64,000 nt of DNA, taken from the NCBI GenBank assembly GCA_903908265.1, contig CAIVRI010000020.1:33346-97345 (forward strand). The letters are read 5' to 3'. Under the pieces are notes generated by a model. The model did no database searches and was not told the origin of the DNA. It saw only the letters and a list, made by a program, of their open reading frames with translations. This stretch comes from an uncultured Pseudomonadota bacterium. GTDB lineage: Bacteria > Pseudomonadota > Gammaproteobacteria > Steroidobacterales > Steroidobacteraceae. The translations under genes and the position numbers were made by a program. Every line of letters starts with the position of its first letter. Position 1 is the stretch's first letter. Shown piece by piece: positions 33,057 through 42,771 of the stretch.

Positions 33057-35246
33057 ATGAAGACATTGATGTGCTTTCGTTTCGGCCTGATGGCCTTTGC
33101 TCTGGCCGCGGCAGTCCCCGCTTGGGCTCGAGGCCCGGCGCAGGTGGACGCGGTCCGTTTGGCACAAGCGGCGACCGAACCCGGAAATTGGTTTACCGGT
33201 GGCCGCGATGGTAACCAGACCTATCATTCGCCACTGACGGGTATTAACGACAGCAATGTGGACCGCCTTGGGTTTGCCTGGCAGTACGATCTCGGTGCCC
33301 CGCGCCGTGGTCAGGAAGCGACGCCTCTGGTGGTTGATGGGGTGATGTATTCCTCCGGTACCTTTGGGTACGTCTACGCGCTTGATGCAGCAACGGGTCG
33401 AGAGTTGTGGCGCTACGATCCCAAGCCAGACTACAAGGCGGCGCGTAACCCGTGCTGCGACCTCGTCAACCGTGGGGTGGCGTTGTGGAAGGGTCGCGTC
33501 TATGTCGCTGCGGTTGACGGTACCTTGCATGCCATCGATGCCCTGACAGGTCACCGGGTCTGGAAAGTGGACACGATTGTGGACCACCGGCTGCCCTATT
33601 CCAGCACCGGCGCGCCGCTCATTGCGGGCAATAAAGTGGTGATTGGCAACAGCGGTTCGGACATGGGGCGTGACGGGGTGCGCGGCTATGTGTCCGCCTA
33701 CGACACGGCTACTGGCAAATTTGCCTGGCGCTTCTGGACGGTGCCGCCGGTACCCGGCCAACGTCTAGAGCATCCCGAACTGGCGGCTGCGGCCAAATCG
33801 TGGGATCCGAAGCGACCGGCGAAAAGTCAGGGTGGTGGCACCGCGTGGGATGGTTTTGCGTACGATCCCGATCTCGACATCGTTTACTTCGGCACCGCCA
33901 ATGCGGCCCCTTATGACCTGCGTGAGGTCGGTAACGGTCAGTTCGATGCGCTGTATACGGCCAGTATTCTGGCGGTGCGTGGCACGACCGGGCGTCTGGT
34001 TTGGCATTACCAAACCACGCCGCACGATGAATACGATTTCGATGCCGTACAAAAATTAGTGCTCGCGGATCTGCCGGTGGATGGCCGCAATCGTAAAGTG
34101 ATCATGCAGGCGTCAAAGAATGGGTTCTTTTACGTCATCGATCGCGCATCCGGGCAGTTGCTCTCGGCGAACAATTACACATATGTCAATTGGGCCACAG
34201 GGGTGGATCTCAAGACGGGTCGGCCGATCGTCAGCGCACAGGCCGACTGGCATACCAAGCCGAGCAATGTGTATCCATCCTGGGCAGGCGGACATACTTG
34301 GATGCCGATGTCTTGGAGCGCCAAGAATCGGCTGATGTACATCCCCGTGATCGATGTGCCGAACATTTGGGTGGATCTAGCGCACAACGGCGGTTCGGTG
34401 AAGTATTTGGACGGGTTCTATACCGTCAACGGGATCATGCCCGATGAGGCTTACGTCCCAGAGGACCTGACCCGCTTGTATGGGCCCTTGCCGTCGCTCG
34501 ACTCCTTGCAGGCCGAGCGCAAGGGCAAGTTGTTGCGCGAACTGCTGCGCGCGTGGGATCCCGTGGCGCAGAAAGTGGTGTGGGAGCAGGAGACTGGATC
34601 GGGGTTCCGGTCTTACGATGGTGGCATGCTCTCGACCGAGGGTAACTTGGTGTTCCAGGGCCGCGGTAGTGGCGAACTCTGGGTGTATGCGGCCGATACC
34701 GGCAAAGTGCTCAAAGTATTGGACACCGGTAGCCACATCATGGCCGCGCCAAGTACCTACACCGTAAACGGCGAACAGTATGTGGCGGTGCAAGTGGGCT
34801 ATGGGGGCGCCGCGATCACGGTAGGCCCGATTCCTGCTTCTAGCGCTGCGAGCCGTTATGAGAATGTGAATCGTATTTTGGCGTTCAAACTCGGCGGCGG
34901 TGCGGTACCGAAGCCACCGGTTCTTGTCGCCGATCCGTTCGTAGAACCTCCGCTGCAGACTGCGGATGCGGCCACGATTGCCAAGGGCGAAGTGCTGTTC
35001 ATTCAAGAGTGCAGTCGCTGCCATCAGTTCGGCCCGAGCGTGACGCCGGATTTACGCAAGTTGAATCCAGGGTTTCATGCGATGTTCCGTGACATATTGC
35101 TCAAGGGCGCCGTCGCCTCAACGGGGATGGAGAGCTTTGCCGATATCTTGTCGCCCGGTGACGTCGATGCCGTCCATGCCTACGTCATTGATGAGGGTTG
35201 GAAAGGCTGGCGCCAGCAGGAGGCGGCCAAGCGTCCAAGCCCATGA
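33057..35246 (+). CDS. PQQ-dependent quinohemoprotein alcohol dehydrogenase
   Basis: 729 residues, periplasmic. A signal peptide (ending VPAWA, about 25) is followed by an eight-bladed PQQ beta-propeller with the vicinal cysteines NPCCDLVNRG near 130, tryptophan-docking repeats (ALDAATGRELWRYD, AYDTATGKFAWRFW, VIDRASGQLLSANNYTYVNWA), catalytic-base region TTPHDEYDFD near 320, and a C-terminal cytochrome c domain with CSRCH near 651. This is the type II alcohol dehydrogenase layout. Substrate not predictable. ATG 33057 is chosen over a TTG 18 bases upstream. Downstream SDR and aldolase genes overlap successively (ATGA), so the three act in one pathway. Confidence 0.9.
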   Translation: MKTLMCFRFGLMAFALAAAVPAWARGPAQVDAVRLAQAATEPGNWFTGGRDGNQTYHSPLTGINDSNVDRLGFAWQYDLGAPRRGQEATPLVVDGVMYSSGTFGYVYALDAATGRELWRYDPKPDYKAARNPCCDLVNRGVALWKGRVYVAAVDGTLHAIDALTGHRVWKVDTIVDHRLPYSSTGAPLIAGNKVVIGNSGSDMGRDGVRGYVSAYDTATGKFAWRFWTVPPVPGQRLEHPELAAAAKSWDPKRPAKSQGGGTAWDGFAYDPDLDIVYFGTANAAPYDLREVGNGQFDALYTASILAVRGTTGRLVWHYQTTPHDEYDFDAVQKLVLADLPVDGRNRKVIMQASKNGFFYVIDRASGQLLSANNYTYVNWATGVDLKTGRPIVSAQADWHTKPSNVYPSWAGGHTWMPMSWSAKNRLMYIPVIDVPNIWVDLAHNGGSVKYLDGFYTVNGIMPDEAYVPEDLTRLYGPLPSLDSLQAERKGKLLRELLRAWDPVAQKVVWEQETGSGFRSYDGGMLSTEGNLVFQGRGSGELWVYAADTGKVLKVLDTGSHIMAAPSTYTVNGEQYVAVQVGYGGAAITVGPIPASSAASRYENVNRILAFKLGGGAVPKPPVLVADPFVEPPLQTADAATIAKGEVLFIQECSRCHQFGPSVTPDLRKLNPGFHAMFRDILLKGAVASTGMESFADILSPGDVDAVHAYVIDEGWKGWRQQEAAKRPSP

Positions 35247-36076
35247 ACGAGCAGGGCCGGGTTGTACTCGTGACCGGAGGTAACTCCGGTATAGGGTTGG
35301 GTATTGCTACCGCGTTTGCGCGCGCGGGCGCGTCGCTTGCGATCATCGGACGCGATAGTGCCAAGGGCGTCCAGGCGCAAGCACCATTGGCAGCGCTCGG
35401 CGTGCCCGTACAGAGTCTGTCTGCGGATCTGAGTGATGAGTCGGCGGCCCATGCGGCGGTAGCTGCTGTGATTGCGCGGTTCGGCCGACTCGATGTGGTG
35501 ATCAACAATGCCGGCATGGGCACTCGGCGTTCGTCCATTAACCCTGAGGACGGCGCTGGCCAACGACTGCGGGTGATGCTTGCCAACAATTTGGAGTCGA
35601 CTTACCACGTCTCGGTCGCGGCGCTGCGGCATTGGCGCGCCCACCCGGGTGGCGCGATCGTGAACATCTCGTCGACCGCCACCTTTCACGGCACCTGGGG
35701 CAACTATGGAGTGGCCAAGGCGGCCGTGGATGCCTTGACCCGTTCTTTGGCTGTACAGGGTGCGCCGTTTGGGGTCCGCGCCAATGGCGTCTCACCGGGC
35801 TGGATTTCGACCGACGTCACGACGGGCTCCGCCGAGACCGATCAGGCCGCCTCCCTCTTCCGCCGGATGGGCACACCGGCGGAAATTGCCGCCGCGGTGC
35901 AGTTTTTGGCCTCACCGGCAGCGAGTTTCGTCACTGGGCAGACGTTGGTCGTCGATGGCGGTTTGACGATCACTGACTATCCGTCGCAACCTTGGTTGGA
36001 TGCCTCGCCACATTGGAAGTTATTTGCCGGTCTGGACACATGCGCCGGTTCGGCCAACTCAGGAAGTACAGCATGA
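35243..36076 (+). CDS. SDR family oxidoreductase
   Basis: 277 residues. TGGNSGIGLGIA near residue 12, NNAGMG near 90, Ser in NISST and Tyr/Lys in GNYGVAKAAVDAL near 158-162, PGWISTDV near 190 and VTGQTLVVDGG near 240. The region after strand two reads IIGRDSAK, an Arg that favours NADP. A C-terminal tail of about 30 residues beyond the usual SDR end is rich in aromatic residues. Coupled on both sides (ATGA overlaps) to the PQQ dehydrogenase and the class II aldolase-like gene. Confidence 0.82.
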   Translation: MNEQGRVVLVTGGNSGIGLGIATAFARAGASLAIIGRDSAKGVQAQAPLAALGVPVQSLSADLSDESAAHAAVAAVIARFGRLDVVINNAGMGTRRSSINPEDGAGQRLRVMLANNLESTYHVSVAALRHWRAHPGGAIVNISSTATFHGTWGNYGVAKAAVDALTRSLAVQGAPFGVRANGVSPGWISTDVTTGSAETDQAASLFRRMGTPAEIAAAVQFLASPAASFVTGQTLVVDGGLTITDYPSQPWLDASPHWKLFAGLDTCAGSANSGSTA

Positions 36077-36831
36077 GCGTTACAGCACTACGGACGAACG
36101 CGGGGATGGACCACGGGTCCGAGCGCGTCGATCTCGCGGCAGCCTTTCGTCTGGCCGCGCAAATGGACTGGCATGAGGCAGTCGGCAATCATTTCAGCTT
36201 GGCTGTTTCGGATGATGGAAAAAAGTTTCTGCTCAATCCGCGGTGGCGGCTTTTTTCGACTATACGGGCGAGTGAGCTGATTCTGGTGGATAGCGACGAC
36301 GCCGATACGATGAATCGCGTGGATGCACCGGATCCTTCTGCGTGGTGCATCCATGGGCACCTGCACCGTTTCTTGCCTGGGGCGCGGTGCATTCTGCATG
36401 TGCACCCACCCTATGGCACAGCATTGGCGACCTTGGCGGATCCGACGATCTATCCGATCGATCAGGTGACGGCGAAGTTCTACAACCGCGTAGCGATTGA
36501 TCGTGATTTTGCTGGCATTGCTGATTTTTCCGCGGAGGGCGAGCGCCTAGCGCGGTCGTTGGGTACGCATCGGCACGTTATTCTTGGCAACCATGGACTT
36601 CTGTGTACGGGAAACACGGTCGCCGAAACCTTTGATGCGCTGTATTTTCTGGAGCGCGCGGCGCGCACGATGGTGCTTGCGTATTCCACCGGTCAGCCAC
36701 TCAAAATGTTGAGCCCTGAGATTGCGGAACGCACTGCGCTGGGCTGGGAAGACTACGGTAGCGCGGCGTTCTGTCACTTCGCTGAACTGAAGCGCGTACT
36801 CGATGTAACGGATCCGTCCTACGCAACCTGA
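36073..36831 (+). CDS. Class II aldolase/adducin family protein
   Basis: 252 residues. Class II aldolase fold with zinc ligands: HGHLHRFLPGARCILHVHPPYGTALATL gives HVH near 115-117, and the downstream LGNHGLLCTG gives the third His near 180. Members include fuculose/rhamnulose phosphate aldolases and decarboxylases or epimerases acting on sugar-like substrates. Here it ends a PQQ-ADH/SDR/aldolase operon, consistent with C-C cleavage of an oxidised hydroxy or keto compound. Exact reaction unknown. Confidence 0.82.
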   Translation: MSVTALRTNAGMDHGSERVDLAAAFRLAAQMDWHEAVGNHFSLAVSDDGKKFLLNPRWRLFSTIRASELILVDSDDADTMNRVDAPDPSAWCIHGHLHRFLPGARCILHVHPPYGTALATLADPTIYPIDQVTAKFYNRVAIDRDFAGIADFSAEGERLARSLGTHRHVILGNHGLLCTGNTVAETFDALYFLERAARTMVLAYSTGQPLKMLSPEIAERTALGWEDYGSAAFCHFAELKRVLDVTDPSYAT

Positions 36832-36840
36832 TGCGGCGAA

Positions 36841-37986
36841 TTATGCGTCTTTGGGGCGATGCAGGGAGTGTTCGGCGAAGTCTGCAATTGTCGCAGTCCC
36901 TGTTTGCGCCATGAGGCGGGAGAGTTCATCCGTCAGGATATGGATGGCCTGATCGACTCCTGCTTCGCCGTTGGCGATCACGCCCCACAGCAACGCGCGC
37001 CCACAGAATACGTAATCGGCACCGAGCGCCAACGCGATGGCGATGTCGGCGCCACGCCGTATGCCGCCATCGAGCATCACCAAGGCATCAGGTCCCACGG
37101 CCTGGCGGACGTCGGCCAGACACTCGAGCGGGGTCGGCGCACGATCAAGCTGTCGGCCGCCATGATTGGACAAAATGACCCCATCAGCACCTAACCCGAT
37201 GGCGCGGCGCACATCTTCGGGATGCAGTAACCCTTTGATGACCAACTGCCCGGGCCAGAGCGACCTGAAATTCCTAATGTGTTCCCAGGAAACCGCGGGG
37301 AAGCCTTGGGCGGCATGAAAGGCTAAGACGTCTTTGGCCGGCGCGCCAGGAGGCAGGTAGGGTTGCCAGGTGCCCAGCGTGGGCACGCCGCCGCTCAGCA
37401 GATGGCGGACGGTCCAACGCGGGTGTAACAAGCCGTCGAGTATGCGCTTGGGACTATATTTCAACGACGGCGAGAACCCGTTGCGCCAATCGCGCTCGCG
37501 TTTCGCTTCGCGGGGCATGTCCATGGTGACGACCAAGACTGGATAGCCGGCATCGCGCGCACGGCGCACGATGTCCTGCGTAATGGCATGGTCCCGCGCT
37601 GGATAGACCTGATACCAACTGCTGACCGTGGCTTCCGCGGCGATCGCTTCGAGTGAGGCGACGCTGACGCCGGAGAGGATAAAGGGGATGTCAGCGCGCG
37701 CCGCCGCCGCTCGCACCATCGATTCGCCGCCAGGCCGCAGAATACCGGTGTAGCCGGTGGGAGCCACGCCGAAAGGCCGCGACCAGGTGCGTCCGAAGAG
37801 CGTGGTGCGTAGGTCTGGTTGCGCGACCGGGACACCGTAACGGGGCAAGAATTGGTAACGTGCGTAACGCTGCACGGATTGGCGCAGTCCGATCTCATCC
37901 TCTGCGCCGCCGGCAACATAGTCGTACAGCACGCGCGGCAAGTAACGCTTCGCGCGGCGTTCTAGGTCAGCGATTGAATGGTCCAC
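36841..37986 (-). CDS. FMN-dependent alpha-hydroxy-acid oxidase/dehydrogenase
   Basis: 381 residues, LldD/glycolate oxidase family. YDYVAGGAEDE near residue 22, FLPRYG, RPFGVAPTGYTGI near 78, FMN loops LSGVSVAS and QVYPARD, catalytic His and Arg in SNHGGRQLD near 265, and phosphate-binding DGGIRRGADIAIALALGADYVFCGRALLWG near 310. Substrates include lactate, glycolate and mandelate; not decidable here. It converges on the aldolase operon (9 bp gap), so it may use a hydroxy acid made by that route. Confidence 0.85.
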   Translation of the reverse strand: MDHSIADLERRAKRYLPRVLYDYVAGGAEDEIGLRQSVQRYARYQFLPRYGVPVAQPDLRTTLFGRTWSRPFGVAPTGYTGILRPGGESMVRAAAARADIPFILSGVSVASLEAIAAEATVSSWYQVYPARDHAITQDIVRRARDAGYPVLVVTMDMPREAKRERDWRNGFSPSLKYSPKRILDGLLHPRWTVRHLLSGGVPTLGTWQPYLPPGAPAKDVLAFHAAQGFPAVSWEHIRNFRSLWPGQLVIKGLLHPEDVRRAIGLGADGVILSNHGGRQLDRAPTPLECLADVRQAVGPDALVMLDGGIRRGADIAIALALGADYVFCGRALLWGVIANGEAGVDQAIHILTDELSRLMAQTGTATIADFAEHSLHRPKDA

Positions 37987-38181
37987 GGTAATACCTCCTC
38001 ACTCTCAGGATAGCAGGGATATCACGCCCTCGTTGGGCTCGCCCTGTGGGGCCTTCGGTGCATCCGGTCCACGTGAAATTCCGCCGCAGTGTTACGGCAA
38101 GACACTATAGTGCTCGTCCCTCGTTCCGATAGCGTGGCTCGGTGGCAGGCGGTCTGCAACCCGAGCTGCGAGGAGTTACGC

Positions 38182-39801
38182 ATGCCCATTCGAGTGTTGA
38201 GATTGTTGGGCGGTATCGCCCCGCGCGGCCTGCTCGCTGTTATCGCGATGGTCGGTTTTGGCATGGCCAGTGCGCAGAGCGCCACGCGAGCCACCCTCGT
38301 GCATACAACAGAAGGGCCGGTCCGGGGCGTGGTCGACGCTGGGATTGCGCAATATTTAGGCATTCCGTATGCCGCGCCGCCTACAGGCCAGCGACGCTGG
38401 ACCTTGCCGGCGGCGCCGGCGCGCCATGCGCAGACTTTGGTCGCCGATCACTTTCGGGAGGCCTGCCCGCAGGTCGTTCGATTCAACCTCACCGAGGCGA
38501 GCGATGCGGAGGACTGCTTGTTTCTGAATATCGCTGTACCGAGCGCACGCGCGACGGATGGACGACCGCGCGCGGTCCTCTTTTGGATACACGGTGGTGC
38601 TTATGTGGGCGGGGGCGCCAATCTCTACCGGATTGACCACCTCGCCCGACAGGGCGATCTGGTTGTGGTGTCCATCAACTACCGTTTGGGTGCGCTTGGA
38701 TTTCTCGCGCATCCCCAATTGCGGGGTGCGGCGTCGGGAGCCTTCGGAATCGCCGATCAACAAGCGGCGTTGCGCTGGGTACACCGCAATATAGCGCGCT
38801 TCGGCGGTGACCCGAAGCGGGTGACGATTGCGGGCGAATCCGCCGGCGCCGGTAGCGTCTGCGCGCTGCTGGCCACCCCGGAGAGGGTTGCCGGGTTGTA
38901 TGCGGGTGCGATTATCCAAAGTGCGGGCTGCGGCAATCCTTGGATGTCGGTACTTGAGGCTGAGGAAGTAGGTCGGCGTTTCGCGCAGGCGGTGGGTTGT
39001 ACAGCGGGCGAGAGCCTAGAGTGCTTGCGCGGCGTGGCGCTGGCGCAAGTCTTGGCAGTGCAGACGCAGATGGCGCAGACCGGTGCACGGGTTTGGGTGC
39101 CTGCGGTGGGCTCGGCGGTTTTGCCACGGGAGCCTACTGCGGCAGTAAAAGCGGGTTTGATTCGGGTGCCGGTGATCAATGGCGGTACGCGCGACGAGAT
39201 GCGCTTGTATCTCGGCTATGAGGTTGTCGCGGGACATCCTTACACTGCGGCAGAGTATGCAGGGCGGTTGGAACAAAGCTACGGCAGCCAGACGCCGGCG
39301 GTGTTGGCGCAGTATCCCCTGTCTGAGTATTCGTCGCCCTCCACCGCGGTGGGTACGGCATTGTCCGATTATGGTCCGATGGTGCCACTCTCGAACTGCA
39401 CCTACCTACGCTTTGGGCGGGAGTTGCGTGCGCACACGGCGGTGTATGAATACGAATTTGCCGACCGTGGCGCCCCGCCGGTCATGGACGATCCGGGGAT
39501 TGAGCTCGGCGCGGTGCACTCCGCGGAGTTGCCCTACTTCTTCCCCGGGTTTTCCAACCGTTCGGATTGGCAGGGGCCGGCGCTTGCGCCGCAATCGCAG
39601 CACCTGTCGGACGATCTCATTGCGTTGTGGGCCGGCTTTGCGCGCACCGGCGTGCCGCAGGCAGCGCATCGACCCACGTGGCCGCGGTTTACGGGCCCGG
39701 GCGACGTCTACCGGTTCGATGCGGGCAGTTTGGGCACCTTTGACGCCGATTCCAGCCACCGCTGCGGATTCTGGCGTTCGCTATATCCTCAGGCGCTCTA
39801 A
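38182..39801 (+). CDS. Secreted type B carboxylesterase
   Basis: 539 residues. Signal peptide (hydrophobic LLAVIAMVGFGMASAQS) then the COesterase fold: GPVRGV...IAQYLGIPYAAPPTG near 50, EDCLFLNIAVP near 113, WIHGGAYVGG near 138 (oxyanion hole), nucleophile in AGESAGAGSVC near 219, His in GAVHSAELPYFF near 446. ATG 38182 has AGGAG seven bases upstream. Substrate class (fatty acyl or aryl esters) not predictable. It is monocistronic, followed by a hairpin. Confidence 0.87.
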   Translation: MPIRVLRLLGGIAPRGLLAVIAMVGFGMASAQSATRATLVHTTEGPVRGVVDAGIAQYLGIPYAAPPTGQRRWTLPAAPARHAQTLVADHFREACPQVVRFNLTEASDAEDCLFLNIAVPSARATDGRPRAVLFWIHGGAYVGGGANLYRIDHLARQGDLVVVSINYRLGALGFLAHPQLRGAASGAFGIADQQAALRWVHRNIARFGGDPKRVTIAGESAGAGSVCALLATPERVAGLYAGAIIQSAGCGNPWMSVLEAEEVGRRFAQAVGCTAGESLECLRGVALAQVLAVQTQMAQTGARVWVPAVGSAVLPREPTAAVKAGLIRVPVINGGTRDEMRLYLGYEVVAGHPYTAAEYAGRLEQSYGSQTPAVLAQYPLSEYSSPSTAVGTALSDYGPMVPLSNCTYLRFGRELRAHTAVYEYEFADRGAPPVMDDPGIELGAVHSAELPYFFPGFSNRSDWQGPALAPQSQHLSDDLIALWAGFARTGVPQAAHRPTWPRFTGPGDVYRFDAGSLGTFDADSSHRCGFWRSLYPQAL

Positions 39802-39808
39802 TCGGGCG

Positions 39809-39832
39809 GGCCGGGCTGCAGGGTGCCCGGCC
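39809..39832. terminator. Hairpin between carboxylesterase and ahpF
   Basis: Stem GGCCGGGC / GCCCGGCC with an 8-base loop, 7 bp after the esterase stop and 9 bp before the ahpF stop on the other strand. GC-only stem without T-run; probably a shared terminator. Confidence 0.5.
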
Positions 39833-39841
39833 ACTTGATGG

Positions 39842-41410
39842 TTAAGCGGCGACGGCTGTGGGTAGCGGCGCACGGATCAGGTGATCGAACGCACCGAGAG
39901 CCGCTTTGGCGCCCTCGCCCACCGCGATCACGATCTGCTTGTACGGCACCGTAGTGCAGTCGCCGGCTGCGAAGACGCCCGGTAGGGACGTCTCCCCGCG
40001 TCCATCCACTTCGATTTCGCCGCGTGGCGAGAGCTGGACTGACCCTTTGAGCCAATCGGTGTTGGGAACCAGGCCGATTTGCACGAAGATTCCCGCAAGT
40101 GCGAGCTGGTGCGAGCCGCCGCGGAGGCGATCCGTGTACTGCAGTCCGGTCACGCGCGTGCCATCGCCGATGACTTCGGTGGACTGTGCATCGGTCAGGA
40201 CCGTGACATTGGCCAGACTTTGCAATTTGCGAACCAACACCGCATCGGCGCGTAAGGCTGGCGCGTACTCCAATAGGGTGACGTGCGCGGCCAGTCCGGC
40301 CAGATCAATGGCGGCTTCGACGCCGGAGTTGCCACCGCCGATGACCGCGACCGCTTTGCCTTTGAAGAGTGGCCCATCGCAGTGCGGACAGTAGGCGACA
40401 CCTTTGTTGCGGTACTGACTTTCGCCGGGGACGTTCATTTCGCGCCAACGCGCGCCGGTGGCCAGTACCACCGACCGCGCTTGCAAGAGGGTGCCGTCGG
40501 TCATTTGCAGTTGTACCAGCTCGCCCGGCGTCAGGGACTGGGCGCGGGCGCCGTGCAGGATGTCCACGCCATATTCTTTAACGTGTTGCTCGAGGGCTGA
40601 CGCTAATACGGGCCCTTGCGTTTGGCTGAGCGAGATAAAGTTCTCGATGCCGGCAGTGTCGAGTACTTGGCCACCAAAGCGCTCGGCGGCAACGCCGGTA
40701 CGCAAGCCCTTGCGGGCCGCATAGACAGCCGCCGCAGCACCGGCCGGCCCCCCGCCGACGACCAATACGTCATAGGGCGCCCGGCTGCTCAGGTTTTCAG
40801 CGCGGGCCTCACGCGGTTGCGGTGCCAGTTTGGTGAGCAGATCGTCCAAGGTCATGCGTCCGGTAGCCCAGGGCTTGCCGTTCAGGTAGACGCACGGCAA
40901 CGATAGGATCTGGCGCCGTTCGACTTCTGCCGTAAAGGCACTACCTTCGATCATGGTGTGCCGAATCCGTGGATTGATCACCGCCATTAGATTTAGTGCT
41001 TGCACTACGTCCGGACAGTTGTGGCAGGACAGAGATACAAAGGTCTCAAAAACGTAATCGCCCTCGAGTGCTTCTATTTTTAACCTTGTGGGCGCGTCGA
41101 TCTTCGGTGGGTATCCGCCCACCTGTAGCAAGGCGAGTACCAGGGATGTGAATTCGTGCCCCAGTGGGATGCCTGCAAAACGGATGCGCGCCTCGCCACC
41201 GACGGGCCGTAGTGCGAAGGACGGGTTCAATGCCTGGCTGTCCAGTGCTTCGCTGACCCGCACTTGGGTCGAGGCGTTAGCGACGTTCTTTAGGAGTGCA
41301 CGAGTCTCTAGGGCCGTTGCCGACTGATCGAGTGTGGCGACAATCTCGATTGGGTGCGTCAGACGGCTGAGGTAAGCGGCCAATTGGGTTTGTAGTTCAG
41401 CGTTCAGCAT
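39842..41410 (-). CDS. ahpF: Alkyl hydroperoxide reductase subunit F
   Basis: 522 residues. N-terminal double thioredoxin-like domain with redox pair SCHNCPDV near 130, then the flavoprotein reductase domain: [21 protein letters not shown] near 220 (FAD), CPHC disulfide in [11 protein letters not shown] near 341, NADH loop [13 protein letters not shown] near 360. It reduces AhpC with NADH. The ATG at 41410 aligns with the E. coli start and has AAGGTGA upstream; an upstream GTG is in frame. A hairpin separates it from ahpC. Confidence 0.95.
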   Translation of the reverse strand: MLNAELQTQLAAYLSRLTHPIEIVATLDQSATALETRALLKNVANASTQVRVSEALDSQALNPSFALRPVGGEARIRFAGIPLGHEFTSLVLALLQVGGYPPKIDAPTRLKIEALEGDYVFETFVSLSCHNCPDVVQALNLMAVINPRIRHTMIEGSAFTAEVERRQILSLPCVYLNGKPWATGRMTLDDLLTKLAPQPREARAENLSSRAPYDVLVVGGGPAGAAAAVYAARKGLRTGVAAERFGGQVLDTAGIENFISLSQTQGPVLASALEQHVKEYGVDILHGARAQSLTPGELVQLQMTDGTLLQARSVVLATGARWREMNVPGESQYRNKGVAYCPHCDGPLFKGKAVAVIGGGNSGVEAAIDLAGLAAHVTLLEYAPALRADAVLVRKLQSLANVTVLTDAQSTEVIGDGTRVTGLQYTDRLRGGSHQLALAGIFVQIGLVPNTDWLKGSVQLSPRGEIEVDGRGETSLPGVFAAGDCTTVPYKQIVIAVGEGAKAALGAFDHLIRAPLPTAVAA

Positions 41411-41434
41411 GGGATTCACCTTCGGTCATCGATA

Positions 41435-41456
41435 CCCCGGGCCGGTCGGCCCGGGG
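41435..41456. terminator. Strong hairpin between ahpC and ahpF
   Basis: Perfect 9-bp stem CCCCGGGCC / GGCCCGGGG with a 4-base loop in the 56-bp ahpC-ahpF gap. No T-run. It could attenuate transcription or protect the ahpC message so that much more AhpC than AhpF is made, as the enzyme stoichiometry demands. Confidence 0.6.
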
Positions 41457-41466
41457 CAGTGGGCGC

Positions 41467-42030
41467 TTAGATCTTCCCGACCAGGTCGAGCGATGGGGTT
41501 AAGGTCTGTTCGCCAGGGGTCCACTTGGCCGGGCACGCCTCGTTCGGATGCGCGGCCACGTACTGCGCAGCTCGGACCTTGCGCAGGAGTTCTGAGGCAT
41601 CGCGGCCAATACCCAGATCGTGAATCTCAGCAACTTTGATTACGCCCTCCGGATTGATGACGAAGGTGCCGCGCAGGGCCAGTCCCTCTTCTTCGATCAG
41701 GACGTCAAAGTTACGCGCCAAGGTGCCGGTCGGGTCGCCGATGAGCGGGTACTGCACCTTTTTGATCGTTACCGACGTGTCGTGCCAGGCTTTGTGGGTG
41801 AAGTGGGTGTCGGTCGAGACGCCATAGACCGACACGCCGAGACTCTGGAACTGGCTGTGTTGGTCAGCGAGGTCTCCCAGTTCGGTTGGGCAGACGAAGG
41901 TAAAGTCAGCGGGGTAAAACACCAGCACCGACCAGTGGCCTTTGATGGAGGCCTCGGTCAGTTCGATAAATTGCCCCTGATGAAAAGCGGTTGCCTTGAA
42001 GGGTTTAATGGTGCTGTTGATAAGCGGCAT
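41467..42030 (-). CDS. ahpC: Alkyl hydroperoxide reductase subunit C (2-Cys peroxiredoxin)
   Basis: 187 residues, full length. Peroxidatic Cys in [16 protein letters not shown] near 48, resolving Cys in NEACPAKW near 165, and the family segment [18 protein letters not shown]. Reduces peroxides with electrons from AhpF. First gene of ahpC-ahpF. An OxyR-like site lies about 85-120 bp upstream, which is the normal control. Confidence 0.97.
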   Translation of the reverse strand: MPLINSTIKPFKATAFHQGQFIELTEASIKGHWSVLVFYPADFTFVCPTELGDLADQHSQFQSLGVSVYGVSTDTHFTHKAWHDTSVTIKKVQYPLIGDPTGTLARNFDVLIEEEGLALRGTFVINPEGVIKVAEIHDLGIGRDASELLRKVRAAQYVAAHPNEACPAKWTPGEQTLTPSLDLVGKI

Positions 42031-42114
42031 GGCGGTTGTTCCTACTGCGAGTGGTTTAAAAGCTGCAAGGGGTTTGCAGGGCGAGAGTGTGCGTGGCTCG
42101 CATTAATAGTTGAA

Positions 42115-42151
42115 ATGAATGCTTCCAATAGTTTCAATAGATGCTATCTAT
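42115..42151. promoter_or_regulatory. Possible OxyR binding site upstream of ahpC
   Basis: The four-part ATAG-N7-CTAT-N7-ATAG-N7-CTAT pattern fits with the two right-hand parts exact (ATAG 42137-42140, CTAT 42148-42151) and the two left-hand parts matching 3/4 and 2/4. Overall 13 of 16 positions agree. It sits between ahpC and the cupin gene. Confidence 0.45.
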
Positions 42152-42215
42152 CAATTCCCGTCGGTCAGGCATTCCCGCTGTGCTACCGTTTGCAGCTAGG
42201 CGGAGGATTGCAACA

Positions 42216-42491
42216 ATGGACGCGGTTGGAACAGTACAGATCGATAACGAACGGGTCATCGTGACCGAGTGGCGGTTTGCGCCCGGTGCGCAAACCGGCG
42301 CCCATGTGCATGCCTACGACTACGTGGTGGTGCCACTGACGGCCGGCATTCTGCGGCTCGAGGAGCCTACGGGCACGCGCGAAGTGCAGCTGCAGGTTGG
42401 CGTTTCTTACACCCGCTCAGCGGGTGTCGCGCATAACGTCATCAACGCAAATGACTATGAGTTCGTGTTTATTGAAGTGGAATTGCGCTGA
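42216..42491 (+). CDS. Small cupin domain protein
   Basis: 91 residues, one cupin barrel. First motif: GAQTGAHVHAYDYVVVPLTAG (metal His pair in HVH near 30); second motif GVSYTRSAGVAHNVINAND with a His near 73. ATG 42216 has GGAGG nine bases upstream. Similar stand-alone cupins are sometimes called BauB-like. Divergent from ahpC, so it shares the putative OxyR region and might be peroxide-responsive; the activity is unknown. Confidence 0.7.
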   Translation: MDAVGTVQIDNERVIVTEWRFAPGAQTGAHVHAYDYVVVPLTAGILRLEEPTGTREVQLQVGVSYTRSAGVAHNVINANDYEFVFIEVELR

Positions 42492-42522
42492 GTTCAGTCC
42501 GTCTGGCTGATAACATGTGCCC

Positions 42523-42744
42523 ATGACCGTACCGTATGACACCACCGCTGCGGCGCGCCTCGAAGCGCTGGAGATTCGCAGCGCCCATCTGGAAGACAGC
42601 GTGCAGAAGCTGTCTCAGGAATTGGTGATTCAACAGCAACTACTCGAGCGTCAGTTGGACCGTTATCGGCGGCTGCTTGATCAGTTGAACTCAGAGCCTG
42701 GCGGGGCCTCGGCGACACAGGAGGAGATTCCTCCCCACTACTGA
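42523..42744 (+). CDS. slyX: SlyX family protein
   Basis: 73 residues, almost entirely a coiled coil (RLEALEIRSAHLEDSVQKLSQELVIQQQLLERQLDRYRRLLDQL) with the C-terminal EEIPPHY that marks SlyX proteins. Function unknown. Start ATG 42523 preferred over a GTG two codons before it. Starts 31 bp after the cupin stop. Confidence 0.85.
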   Translation: MTVPYDTTAAARLEALEIRSAHLEDSVQKLSQELVIQQQLLERQLDRYRRLLDQLNSEPGGASATQEEIPPHY

Positions 42745-42771
42745 GCCTGCTGGAGACGGTTGGCGTAGCGC

